Source: Chryseobacterium sp. S0630 (GTDB taxonomy: Bacteria > Bacteroidota > Bacteroidia > Flavobacteriales > Weeksellaceae). From it: a stretch of 50,036 nucleotides of DNA. Under the pieces are notes generated by a model. It worked only from the letters and a program-made list of their open reading frames with translations, was not told the origin of the DNA and made no database searches. The position numbers and the translations under genes are program-made. The stretch covers positions 1 to 50,036 of the forward strand of contig NZ_JAMZGF010000038.1 in the NCBI RefSeq assembly GCF_024158915.1, in the 5' to 3' direction. Below are positions 7,831-16,643 of this stretch, piece after piece (the first letter of the stretch is position 1; the number at the start of each line of letters is the position of its first letter).

Positions 7831-10751
7831 TAAAATTGAATATTAGCTCCTATAAGGAATGTTCTGGCTTGTGGATAGTAAGCCCTGTCTACACCGATAA
7901 TGTCCTGTTCAGAATTATTTCTTCCTGCAATTTCCGGATCATATCCTGTATACTTTGTAAAAGTAACCAGGTTTTCTCCTGTGATGTACAGTCTTACCTT
8001 GCTCATTCCAAAGCGTTTTGTAACATCCTGAGGAATGGTATATCCTAGCTGAACAATTTTCAGACGCACATAATCTCCTTTCTGAAGGTAGTAGTTAGAC
8101 ATCCATGAATAGTTGTGGTTAGAATCATTGCGGGTAAGTCTTGGATTATCATTGGTAGATCCTTCACCTGTCCATCTGTCTAGGATTCTTGTTTGGTAAT
8201 TCGCATCAGGAATATCTAATCTTCTTAACCCCTGAAAAATCTTGTTACCAGCCTGTCCTTGCGCAAACATCATCAGATCAAAATTCTTATAGCTCATATT
8301 CACAGTAAGTCCAAAAGTATATTTTGGTATAGAGCTTCCTAAGTTTACTTTATCATTGTCGTCAATTTTACCATCTCCATTATTATCCTGCCAGATAAAG
8401 TCCCCAGGTTTTGCATCGGGTAATAATTTTACACCATTAGCATTTACATAATTGTCAATTTGTGCCTGATTCTGGAAAACCCCACTATAGGTCTGACCAT
8501 AAAATGATCCGTAGGGCTGCCCTACTGCTACTCTGGATACCGCTCCCATAGTCTGGAAAGAAGCCAGATTGAAGTATTCAATATCATCCTCCAATCTAAG
8601 AACTTTGTTCTTTATAGTTGCGAAGTTACCATTAACCGAAATGCTGAAATCCTCCCAATTTTTCTTGTAGCCTAATTCAAGTTCAACACCTGAGTTTTCC
8701 ATATCTCCTACATTTGCCCAAGGTGAAACAGGAACTCCTACATAACCTGGTATATTGATTTGTCTAAGAATATCGGTTGTTTTCTTTTTGTACCAGTCTG
8801 CTGTAAGGGTAAAATTGTTGAATAATTTCAAATCTGCAGCAATATTCAGCTGGCTTGTCTGTTCCCACTTCAAATTAGGGTTTTCCAGAGTACTTTTTGC
8901 ATACCCAATGATAATATTATTACTGGAGTTGGTATAATTGCTACCGGAAACCATGAAACTTGCAAATCTGAAGTTATCCATTTCGTCATTCCCTAACACT
9001 CCGTAACCTCCTCTTAATTTTAAATTATTAACGACATTATTCTCTGGCCAGAAGTTTTCTTTATGAACATTCCACCCTAATGACATAGATGGGAAAGTTC
9101 CCCAGTGTTGATTGGTAGCAAATTTTGAAGAACCATCTCTACGGATTGTTCCTGTAAATAAGTATTTATCTGCGTAATCATAAATGATTCTACCAAAATA
9201 AGATGCTTTTCGGGTCTCGATCCCATCCCATCCTTTTGCTGTAATATTTTCCCTGGGAATATCAAAGTTGAAGGAAGCATCCTGCCAGTTATCAATAGGA
9301 AGATTACTGTAGGTCAAACTGGCACCGCCCGCAATGTTGTATCGGTAAACACCCTGCCCAACCATAATATTGATGTTGTGATCACCAAACTTATTCTGAT
9401 AGGTCAATGTATTTTCCATGCTCCATTCAAACTTATTTTCGTCCACCTTATTCAGACTGTTAAAACCGGTATTATTAAAATTTGGGCTTAAATAATATTT
9501 CGGTGTAAAGGAGCGGCTTCCCCAATAGGATTTCTTACCATTTAAACTTGTTTTGAAAGTGAAGTGATCAAGAAACTTAAGCTCTGCAAAAACATTCCCC
9601 ACAAAATCATCAGACCAATTATAATTGCCTTGCTGTATGTGACGGAAAGCCTGCGGATTGGTCATCTCGTTATTTACATATGGGGAAATTCCGTAAGGTC
9701 GTCCCTCAGAATCACGGATGATATAAGGATTACTATAACCGTTCGAATCTACCATTGACCAATCTGTCACGACAACCGGCGTGATAGGATCCAGGTTAAC
9801 AGCTGAAGCTAAAGGCCCTCCAAATTCTTCGTTTGCACTTACTCCCTGAGATTTCACATGGGTATAGGCAAAGGTTTGCCCTATGGTTAGGTAATCCGTA
9901 ACTTTATGGGTTGAGTTGAATCTCGCGTTGATTCTCTTGTAGTAAGAAATATCGCTCATTACAATCCCAGACTGATCAAAATATCCGAATGATGTGTAGT
10001 ATGTTGATTTTTCATTACCACCTGTAATGCTTACTTCGTGTGAGGATTTTTCACCTGTTCCGAAAATAGCATCCTGCCAGTTGGTTCCTTTTCCAAATGA
10101 TTCCGGATTGGTAAATCTGGGAGTTCCTCCATCATTTACAAAACCCTCATTGATAATTTTAGCATACTGCGTAGCATCCAGAAGATCCAGTTTTTTGGAA
10201 GCATTTGAAAAACCATAGAAGCCATTGTAAGAAAGAGTCAGTTTTCCTTTTTTTCCTTTTTTAGTAGTCACCAGAATTACTCCTTTTGCCGCAGAAACGC
10301 CATAGATTGCAGATGAAGCTCCATCTTTTAGTACTTCAATACTTTCTATATCAGACTGGTTAAGCCATCCGATATTATCCACCACAATACCGTCTACTAC
10401 CCATAACGGACTGTTACTTCCCGCTCCAAAACTGGTAATTCCTCTTACACGTACTGTAGCAGCAGCACCAGGTTGTCCTGAATTGGTCACTACAGAAACC
10501 CCGGCAGCTCTTCCCTGTAAAACCTGTTCCGGCTTACCAGACGGAATATTTTCTATGTCGCTGGCTTTAATACTCGCAATAGCTCCTGTTACGTTACTCT
10601 TTTTCTGAGTTCCATAACCGATGACTACCACTTCGTCTATTTTGTTTTCTTTCGCAAGTGTGTCCTTCGCCTTGGTGGTCTGGGCACTGAAGTTGGCCGT
10701 AAAATAGAGGACGGCAACCACTCCTACGCTTCTTGATATTCTTACATTCAT
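7830..10751 (-). CDS. SusC/RagA-family TonB-linked outer-membrane transporter
   Basis: A 973-residue TonB-dependent transporter that imports oligosaccharides with its SusD lid. A signal peptide (to about 23) is followed almost directly by the TonB-box-like DEVVVIGYGTQKK and the plug domain (GKPEQVLQGRAAGVSVV, then SIEVLKDGASSAIYG). The usual N-terminal carboxypeptidase-regulatory-like domain seen in many SusC proteins is absent. The barrel ends with an aromatic residue (IGANIQF). It is the first gene of the minus-strand operon. The 176-base divergent spacer to the MFS gene contains its promoter; a possible -7 element is TATATTTT (complement of 10787-10794), one base off consensus. Confidence 0.95.
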   Translation of the reverse strand: MNVRISRSVGVVAVLYFTANFSAQTTKAKDTLAKENKIDEVVVIGYGTQKKSNVTGAIASIKASDIENIPSGKPEQVLQGRAAGVSVVTNSGQPGAAATVRVRGITSFGAGSNSPLWVVDGIVVDNIGWLNQSDIESIEVLKDGASSAIYGVSAAKGVILVTTKKGKKGKLTLSYNGFYGFSNASKKLDLLDATQYAKIINEGFVNDGGTPRFTNPESFGKGTNWQDAIFGTGEKSSHEVSITGGNEKSTYYTSFGYFDQSGIVMSDISYYKRINARFNSTHKVTDYLTIGQTFAYTHVKSQGVSANEEFGGPLASAVNLDPITPVVVTDWSMVDSNGYSNPYIIRDSEGRPYGISPYVNNEMTNPQAFRHIQQGNYNWSDDFVGNVFAELKFLDHFTFKTSLNGKKSYWGSRSFTPKYYLSPNFNNTGFNSLNKVDENKFEWSMENTLTYQNKFGDHNINIMVGQGVYRYNIAGGASLTYSNLPIDNWQDASFNFDIPRENITAKGWDGIETRKASYFGRIIYDYADKYLFTGTIRRDGSSKFATNQHWGTFPSMSLGWNVHKENFWPENNVVNNLKLRGGYGVLGNDEMDNFRFASFMVSGSNYTNSSNNIIIGYAKSTLENPNLKWEQTSQLNIAADLKLFNNFTLTADWYKKKTTDILRQINIPGYVGVPVSPWANVGDMENSGVELELGYKKNWEDFSISVNGNFATIKNKVLRLEDDIEYFNLASFQTMGAVSRVAVGQPYGSFYGQTYSGVFQNQAQIDNYVNANGVKLLPDAKPGDFIWQDNNGDGKIDDNDKVNLGSSIPKYTFGLTVNMSYKNFDLMMFAQGQAGNKIFQGLRRLDIPDANYQTRILDRWTGEGSTNDNPRLTRNDSNHNYSWMSNYYLQKGDYVRLKIVQLGYTIPQDVTKRFGMSKVRLYITGENLVTFTKYTGYDPEIAGRNNSEQDIIGVDRAYYPQARTFLIGANIQF

Positions 10752-10868
10752 ATACAGTTATTGTTTAATTCTCAAATTGAGACAATAAAAATATATTTTT
10801 TTTTAATTAATTAACATTCTATTCATAAATATTTTAATTTTTCTTTTATTTTTCAGGGTTAGAAGCCC

Positions 10869-10876
10869 TATCTTCG
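10869..10876 (+). promoter_or_regulatory. Possible -7 element for the MFS/Nudix pair
   Basis: TATCTTCG differs at one position from the Bacteroidetes -7 consensus TAnnTTTG and lies 52 bases before the MFS start codon. No clear -33 TTTG is visible. The rest of the 10752-10927 divergent spacer is AT-rich and includes a short palindrome, CTCAAATTGAG (10771-10781), 20 bases before the susC start. Confidence 0.35.
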
Positions 10877-10927
10877 CATCAATATTTCATAAAATATCAT
10901 AAAAAATTAATAAAGTTATCTCCCAAA

Positions 10928-12112
10928 ATGATCGTCAAGCCATCCAAAATTTCCCTTCCATTAAAACTTACCTTTCTCATTTTTTCAATGGTTTTGAACT
11001 GTATGGGATTGGTGATTCTGCAATTGTCAGAAGAGAAAATCACCTATGGAGAACTGGGTCTTTTAGAATCTTTTAAAGATCTACCTATTGCTTTTATTTC
11101 GCTTTTTGCAGTGAGCTTTATCAACAAAACTGGTCCTAAAAAAGCATTGATTCTGGCTCTGGCCATTGTTGGATTCTGTTCCTGCCTTCTTCCTTTTGTA
11201 AAGGTTTTCTGGTTTTATAAATTGTGGTTTGCCATTATAGGAGCCTGCTTCGCGATTGGAAAAATCTGTGTTTTTGGGATTATAAGGAATAATATTTCGG
11301 ATGAAAAATCCCTGGCGAAGACCATGAATAATGTAGAAGCCTCTTTTATGATCGGAATTTTCGTAGTAAATACCGGTTTTGGATGGGTAATCTCCAGCCA
11401 GTATTCGGAATTCTGGAAGTTTGGGTTCTTATTGATTGCTTTATTATCTGTGTTGACTATTTTTCTGCTTTCGAAGATAGAAATAGTAGAGTCCAAGCCT
11501 ATGGAAAGCAAGAGTATCCTCTCAGAACTATCAGGGTTTACCGCACCAGCAGTAGCTTTGTTTTTAGGAGTAGTCTTTTTTATCGTCTTCGTGGAACAAG
11601 GATTCAATTCATGGCTTCCTTCTTTTTATAAAAACCATCTGAAGGTCAATTCATTTTTTGCACTTCAGGCCACATCATTTCTATCCATTTTTTCTTATGC
11701 CGGAAGAACAGTTACTGCCAATATTATCAAAAGGTTTTCATTACCCAGGTATTATATTACTTGTATGACTTTGACTATCACCTTACTGATCATTATACTG
11801 GGCATACAGTACTTTGACTCTGAAGATTCCAGGTTCTTACTTTTTTTATTTCCGGTTATTGGCTTGTTTCTTTCACCCCTCTACCCCGTGATCAATTCAA
11901 GAATGATTGCTCAGGTGGATAAAGATAAGATTAATCTTTTCACCTCCCTTATTGTTATATTTTCTTCCCTGGGTAGCTCTGTAAGCTCTATTATTATGGC
12001 TGTTTTGTTTGAAAAACAATTGTTAAATTATTATCCATTATACATCTTATCTTCTGTAATTCTGCTATTTGTGATTAGTTTTGTATATTTTACTGTCACA
12101 AATAGAAAATAG
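10928..12112 (+). CDS. MFS transporter, probably for sugars
   Basis: A 394-residue inner-membrane protein with about twelve hydrophobic segments and a charged mid-loop near 190-200, the usual major facilitator layout. The loop NKTGPKK near 66 fits the conserved MFS loop between helices 2 and 3. It is divergent from the beta-glucan locus and followed 16 bases later by a Nudix-type regulator. By position it probably carries glucose or a gluco-oligosaccharide released by the GH enzymes into the cytoplasm. The specific substrate cannot be read from the sequence, and a fucose-permease-like subfamily is only a guess. Confidence 0.8.
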   Translation: MIVKPSKISLPLKLTFLIFSMVLNCMGLVILQLSEEKITYGELGLLESFKDLPIAFISLFAVSFINKTGPKKALILALAIVGFCSCLLPFVKVFWFYKLWFAIIGACFAIGKICVFGIIRNNISDEKSLAKTMNNVEASFMIGIFVVNTGFGWVISSQYSEFWKFGFLLIALLSVLTIFLLSKIEIVESKPMESKSILSELSGFTAPAVALFLGVVFFIVFVEQGFNSWLPSFYKNHLKVNSFFALQATSFLSIFSYAGRTVTANIIKRFSLPRYYITCMTLTITLLIIILGIQYFDSEDSRFLLFLFPVIGLFLSPLYPVINSRMIAQVDKDKINLFTSLIVIFSSLGSSVSSIIMAVLFEKQLLNYYPLYILSSVILLFVISFVYFTVTNRK

Positions 12113-12128
12113 TTTTATTTTTACTGCC

Positions 12129-12917
12129 ATGAAAATCAAAGACACAAAAAGTAAAGAAACGCTACAGGAACTCATTGACACGAAAGATTTCGTAGCGCAT
12201 ATTTCTGTTGACTGCACCATATTCGGCTTTCATAATAACATTCTGAAAGTTTTGCTTTTAAAATATCATGATCTGGATCTATGGTCACTTCCAGGTGGTT
12301 TTGTTTTCAATGACGAAGACCTTAGAGAAGCTGCTGAAAGGGTATTGTTTGAAAGAACACATCTTAAAGGATTATTTTTGAAACAATTTCATACCTTCGG
12401 AAGAATAGACCGTACAGAGAACAATGTACATCAGATTCTCCTTAAAAATAAAGGAATAACCGTTCCTGAAGATCACTGGATTTTCCAGCGGTTCGTTACA
12501 GTAGGATACTGCAGCCTTATCGATTTTTCACTAACGGACACTTTCCCTGATGCTTTCAATGAAAGCTGTGAATGGTTTGAAGTAAACAATCTTCCTAAAA
12601 TGGCCTTCGACCATGACAGAATTATAGAGACAGGTCTTGAATATCTGAGAATGAATATCAATACAGAGGTTGCAGCAAGTAATCTTCTTCCGGAGAAATT
12701 TACTATGAAAGATCTTCAGGCTCTTTATGAAACTATTTTAGGACAGAAATTCAGAAGAAATAATTTTCAGCGAAAAATTTTAAGTTTAAATATTCTGGAC
12801 AGAATGGAAAAACTGTATGACGGCTCGGCCAATAAAGCTCCTTATCTGTATAAATTTAAAACTGAAGTTCATAATTCTACCAATCAGTATCCTATCTCTA
12901 ATGATGAGGAGTCATAA
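12129..12917 (+). CDS. Nudix-domain transcriptional regulator (NrtR/AraR-like)
   Basis: The protein has an N-terminal Nudix fold and a C-terminal winged-helix region (about residues 175-250, EKFTMKDLQALYETILGQKF), the architecture of NrtR-type regulators, including the Nudix regulator of arabinose use in Bacteroides. The start at 12129 is chosen because an in-frame upstream ATG (12081) lies inside the MFS gene and adds residues unlike the family. In the Nudix box (residues 57-79) the expected REUxEExGU reads R71-V-L-F-E-R-T-H-L, so catalytic positions 72 and 76 are Val and Arg. This points to ligand sensing without hydrolysis. As the only regulator near the glucan locus, it is a reasonable candidate for sugar-responsive control. 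Confidence 0.82.
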   Translation: MKIKDTKSKETLQELIDTKDFVAHISVDCTIFGFHNNILKVLLLKYHDLDLWSLPGGFVFNDEDLREAAERVLFERTHLKGLFLKQFHTFGRIDRTENNVHQILLKNKGITVPEDHWIFQRFVTVGYCSLIDFSLTDTFPDAFNESCEWFEVNNLPKMAFDHDRIIETGLEYLRMNINTEVAASNLLPEKFTMKDLQALYETILGQKFRRNNFQRKILSLNILDRMEKLYDGSANKAPYLYKFKTEVHNSTNQYPISNDEES

Positions 12918-13045
12918 AAATATAAATTTAATTAAAATCATAAACAAAGTAGCAGTAGCCCTCTGAAAATCAATAGTAAAACAAGTTTTTAAAAAAATTT
13001 TCAAGACATCACGAAAAATGTTACTTTTAACCAAATCAAAAAATC

Positions 13046-14224
13046 ATGTCATATTATCCTCTTACAAGCATCCCTGATTATTATGGAATTGATGCTTTAC
13101 TTACTGAAGAACATAAACTAATCCGCCAATCTGTAAGAGACTGGGTGGAAAGTTTTGTAATGCCGCAGATAGATCAGGCCGCTCAAAATCATACAGATAT
13201 TCCTAATCTTATGAGAGAATTGGGAAAAATCGGAGCACTGGGACCTTATATTCCGGTTGAGTATGGCGGTTCAGGATTAGACCAGATTTCTTATGGTCTG
13301 ATTATGCAGGAGTTGGAAAGAGGAGATTCTGCAGTACGTTCTGCAGCTTCGGTACAGAGTTCATTGGTGATGTTCCCTATTAACGAATTCGGTTCTGAGG
13401 AACAGAAAAAGAAATATCTTCCAAAGCTTGCTGCCGGAGAAATGATTGGATCTTTTGGATTGACTGAGCCTAACCATGGTTCTGACCCAGGTTCAATGGA
13501 AACTTATTTTAAAGATATGGGCGATCATTATCTTTTAAATGGGGCGAAAATGTGGATCACCAACTCTCCTTTATGCGACATCGCTGTAGTATGGGCAAAA
13601 AATGAGGAAGGAAAAGTGCAGGGATTAATCGTTGAAAGAGGAATGGAAGGTTTCACCACTCCAGAAACTCACAATAAATGGAGCTTAAGAGCTTCCAAAA
13701 CCGGAGAGCTGGTATTTAATGATGTAAAAGTTCCGAAAGAAAACCTTCTTCCAGGAGTAACAGGATTAAAAGGACCTCTATCATGTCTGAACTCTGCAAG
13801 ATATGGAATTTCATGGGGAGTAATTGGTGCTGCTATTGACTGCCACTGTACTGCTGTTCAATATTCTAAAGAAAGAAAACAGTTTGGAAAACCAATTGGT
13901 TCTTACCAGCTTCAGCAGAAAAAACTGGCTGAATTCCTGACAGAGATTACAAAAGCTCAGTTACTTTGTCTTCAGCTAGGAAATCTTAAAAATGCCCACA
14001 AAGCAACTCCTGCTCAGATCTCTATGGCTAAACGTAACAACGTACATATGGCTATTGAAATTGCCAGAGAATCCAGACAGATCCTTGGAGGTATGGGAAT
14101 CATGGGTGAATTCCCGATGATGAGACACGCTGCAAACCTTGAATCTGTAATTACTTATGAAGGAACGCATGATGTTCACTTACTAATCACCGGATTGGAT
14201 ATTACAGGAATCAACGCTTTCTAA
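13046..14224 (+). CDS. gcdH: Glutaryl-CoA dehydrogenase, acyl-CoA dehydrogenase family
   Basis: A 392-residue FAD enzyme that oxidises and decarboxylates glutaryl-CoA to crotonyl-CoA in lysine and tryptophan breakdown. The catalytic base is Glu372 in TYEGTHDVHLL, and the motif VRSAASVQSSLVM with Arg98 matches the residue that binds the substrate gamma-carboxylate in glutaryl-CoA dehydrogenases rather than general acyl-CoA dehydrogenases. The fold signature GSFGLTEPNHGSDPGSM near 142-158 is present. It is a single gene: 128 AT-rich bases precede it and a terminator follows directly. The remaining genes of lysine degradation are not in the window. Confidence 0.92.
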   Translation: MSYYPLTSIPDYYGIDALLTEEHKLIRQSVRDWVESFVMPQIDQAAQNHTDIPNLMRELGKIGALGPYIPVEYGGSGLDQISYGLIMQELERGDSAVRSAASVQSSLVMFPINEFGSEEQKKKYLPKLAAGEMIGSFGLTEPNHGSDPGSMETYFKDMGDHYLLNGAKMWITNSPLCDIAVVWAKNEEGKVQGLIVERGMEGFTTPETHNKWSLRASKTGELVFNDVKVPKENLLPGVTGLKGPLSCLNSARYGISWGVIGAAIDCHCTAVQYSKERKQFGKPIGSYQLQQKKLAEFLTEITKAQLLCLQLGNLKNAHKATPAQISMAKRNNVHMAIEIARESRQILGGMGIMGEFPMMRHAANLESVITYEGTHDVHLLITGLDITGINAF

Positions 14225-14243
14225 AAAAGATAAAAATATAAAT

Positions 14244-14278
14244 AAAGAGTCTGGCCAATGGTCAGACTCTTTTATTTT
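14244..14278 (+). terminator. Rho-independent terminator after gcdH
   Basis: AAAGAGTCTG pairs with CAGACTCTTT around a short loop, followed by TTTATTTT. It begins 20 bases after the gcdH stop codon. Confidence 0.85.
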
Positions 14279-14383
14279 ACTCACTTTGCGGAGAATTGAT
14301 ATTCAATGAATAATTATTAATACTCTAAAGTTTTTGTGATTTTATTAAAATTATTACTTTAATACCACACAAAAACAAACAAT

Positions 14384-16342
14384 ATGAGAAAAATTACGAT
14401 TTTTTTATTAAGTCTTACCGCACCATTTTACTTTGCCCAACAGGCTGGTGATGTTGTAAGTGCCGAACAGAAACTGGATTTAACACCACAAGGAGTCATC
14501 AATTTTATCGCCAGTAATCTTGGTGATCAGAATGCTCCGGAATTTGCCAACTACCTGAACAGCTTCAATCTTGGGCTGAAAGGTTACAAAATCACCTATT
14601 ACACCAAAAATGAAAACAATGTTCTTGTAAAAGCTACAGGATTATTGATGTACCCAAACGTACCCTTCAAACTCTCAACAGTAGTATCCGATCATGGAAC
14701 AACAGACAGCAGAAATAATGTTCCGTCTAATTTTAAAGGGGCTTTAACCGCAGGATTTGTTGTTGAATTATCTTATGTACTCAACGGATATATTTTGATG
14801 GCTCCCGACTACGTAGGGATGGGAACTGGAGATGGCGTTCACCCTTATGTAGATTATGCCACAGAGGCTGGTGCTACCATAGATTTTATAACCGCAGCGA
14901 ATAAAGTATTGGCACAGCTGAATATTAAACGTTATGACGAATATTTCTTAGCCGGATATTCTCAAGGCGCTCATGCGGCGATGTCTACATTAAAAAGATT
15001 AAGTATTTCAAATCCCAATAATATAAAATTCAAATATGCCTACATGGGAGACGGACCTTATGATTTCTCCGGAGTCACGTTAAATAAAGGAGTCCTTGAA
15101 AAAGATATCTACCCTTTCACCTCATTCCTGGCCAATGTACTTCATACCTGCAACAATACAGGTTATAAAACCTATAATAATGACATTTCAGAAGTTATTT
15201 CTGCAGAATATCTTGACAAATACAACTATCACGTCGTTCAGGATAACGGAGGACTTTTGTGGGGGCCTGTAATATGGAGAAAGCTCTTTACCACCAACTT
15301 TGTAAATGATGTCACCAACAATCCTAATAACAAGTTAAGATTATGCATGAAACCTAAAGATGTGTATGACTGGTACAATAAAACTCCAATGACATTAGGG
15401 CATTCTACCGTAGATTTAACTATTCCACCTGAAAATACTTCTAAAACTATTGATGTTCAGCGTGGATATTACCCATGGTGGGACCTGAATAAGTATAAAC
15501 TGGATTCTTTTTACTGGGGACCACTGGGCCATGTGGGAGGAATTCTACCGTTCACCTTAGCATCTAATGCCAAGTTCAATACTTTGAGGAGCGGCGGACT
15601 TCTTAATGAATGGGCTATTGCAGGATCAATCTTCGGTAAGCAATCGACAGAGAAAACTTCTGACAAGCCTACCCTTTTATCCTCACAGATAAAACCAGAT
15701 TTAGGTAACATGCAGCTTATTGAAATTACAGATTTCAATAAAGAAAAAGCACAGAGCAGAACAGCCAGCAACCAAAATTTATCAACTTTAAAAGACGGAG
15801 TTTATTTATTGAAAGTATCAGAAAACAATGAAAATAAAATAATTCCATACATCAAAAACACGCCTCAGGAAGTTACCGAAAACGAAATTGTACAATCTGT
15901 GAATGCATCCGTTTTGCAATTAAAAGTAGATCAGGAAGAACTTACTGCTGTGAATATTTTTGATGAAAATAAAACATTGATCAAAAGTATTTCGCAAAAA
16001 CAATATCGTGAATCCGGAGGAATCAATATTCAGGAGCTGGAAAACAAAAACTATACGTTTGAGGTTGTTACTCCTTACTACAATCTTCAGTTCAGTAAAG
16101 CGGTTGGAGGAACAATATCATCAGAAAATAACACTGATATTTACACTCAAAGACAACAAATTGTAGCTAAATCCGGCAATGATATTAAAAACATTAGTAT
16201 TTACAGCATTTCCGGTGCTCTGATCGTTCAACAGGAAGTTAATAAACCAGTGTTTGAATCCAGAAACTTAGAATCAGGAGTATATCTTGTACAAGTCACA
16301 CTTTCTAATGGAAAAACCATCAGCAAAAAAATAAAACTGTAA
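14384..16342 (+). CDS. Secreted alpha/beta hydrolase with type IX sorting domain
   Basis: A 652-residue extracellular hydrolase. A signal peptide (residues 1-18) precedes an alpha/beta-hydrolase domain related to secretory lipases or peptidase-like esterases, with the nucleophile elbow GYSQG (Ser193), an HG motif near 104 that fits the oxyanion region, and a candidate catalytic His in GPLGHVGG near 383. A linker of about 150 residues follows. The last 75 or so residues (ISIYSISGALIVQQEV ... ISKKIKL) match the type A C-terminal signal of the type IX secretion system, so the protein should be exported to the cell surface or medium. The substrate (lipid ester or peptide) is not determined. It stands alone between two terminators. 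Confidence 0.82.
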   Translation: MRKITIFLLSLTAPFYFAQQAGDVVSAEQKLDLTPQGVINFIASNLGDQNAPEFANYLNSFNLGLKGYKITYYTKNENNVLVKATGLLMYPNVPFKLSTVVSDHGTTDSRNNVPSNFKGALTAGFVVELSYVLNGYILMAPDYVGMGTGDGVHPYVDYATEAGATIDFITAANKVLAQLNIKRYDEYFLAGYSQGAHAAMSTLKRLSISNPNNIKFKYAYMGDGPYDFSGVTLNKGVLEKDIYPFTSFLANVLHTCNNTGYKTYNNDISEVISAEYLDKYNYHVVQDNGGLLWGPVIWRKLFTTNFVNDVTNNPNNKLRLCMKPKDVYDWYNKTPMTLGHSTVDLTIPPENTSKTIDVQRGYYPWWDLNKYKLDSFYWGPLGHVGGILPFTLASNAKFNTLRSGGLLNEWAIAGSIFGKQSTEKTSDKPTLLSSQIKPDLGNMQLIEITDFNKEKAQSRTASNQNLSTLKDGVYLLKVSENNENKIIPYIKNTPQEVTENEIVQSVNASVLQLKVDQEELTAVNIFDENKTLIKSISQKQYRESGGINIQELENKNYTFEVVTPYYNLQFSKAVGGTISSENNTDIYTQRQQIVAKSGNDIKNISIYSISGALIVQQEVNKPVFESRNLESGVYLVQVTLSNGKTISKKIKL

Positions 16343-16381
16343 AAACAATCACTCTTCATATCTCATTTCAAGTTAATTTTG

Positions 16382-16407
16382 GCACTTCAGCAATGAAGTG
16401 CTTTTTT
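16382..16407 (+). terminator. Rho-independent terminator after the secreted hydrolase
   Basis: GCACTTCA and TGAAGTGC form a perfect 8-bp stem with loop GCAA, followed by six T. It ends the hydrolase transcript within the 301-base spacer 16343-16643. The rest of that spacer is AT-rich and contains the palindrome and promoter listed next. Confidence 0.9.
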
Positions 16408-16567
16408 ATGGATGAGCAATTACAATAACTCCACTAAAAATAATTGGAGATAAATTTCATTTTAAAATACTTAAAATTACACAATCCATTATTAACTATC
16501 ATTTTACGATACATATTTTAAACTTTTAGCAAAAATTATATTAAAATAACATAAATGATTCTTGTCA

Positions 16568-16592
16568 TTTATTTTGAATTATTCTAAATAAA
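16568..16592. promoter_or_regulatory. 25-bp near-perfect palindrome, candidate Fur-type operator
   Basis: Two 12-base arms around a central T match at 11 of 12 pairs; the only mismatch is position 16575 with 16585. The core reads GAATTATTC flanked by TTATTT and AAATAA. It lies 25 bases upstream of the -7 element of the TonB receptor operon, over or next to the expected -33 region. Length, AT content and symmetry resemble Fur-family boxes, but no match to a proven Fur site of this genus was tested. Confidence 0.6.
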
Positions 16593-16617
16593 ATTAGCAA
16601 ACTTACATTGAGGACGC

Positions 16618-16625
16618 TACTTTTG
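16618..16625 (+). promoter_or_regulatory. -7 promoter element of the TonB/DUF4876/peroxidase operon
   Basis: TACTTTTG matches TAnnTTTG exactly and lies 18 bases before the receptor start codon. A -33 TTTG is not obvious; only TTAG near 16594 is at roughly the right distance, which would fit an activated or repressor-controlled promoter. Confidence 0.5.
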
Positions 16626-16643
16626 CCGAAAGAATAATGCTAG

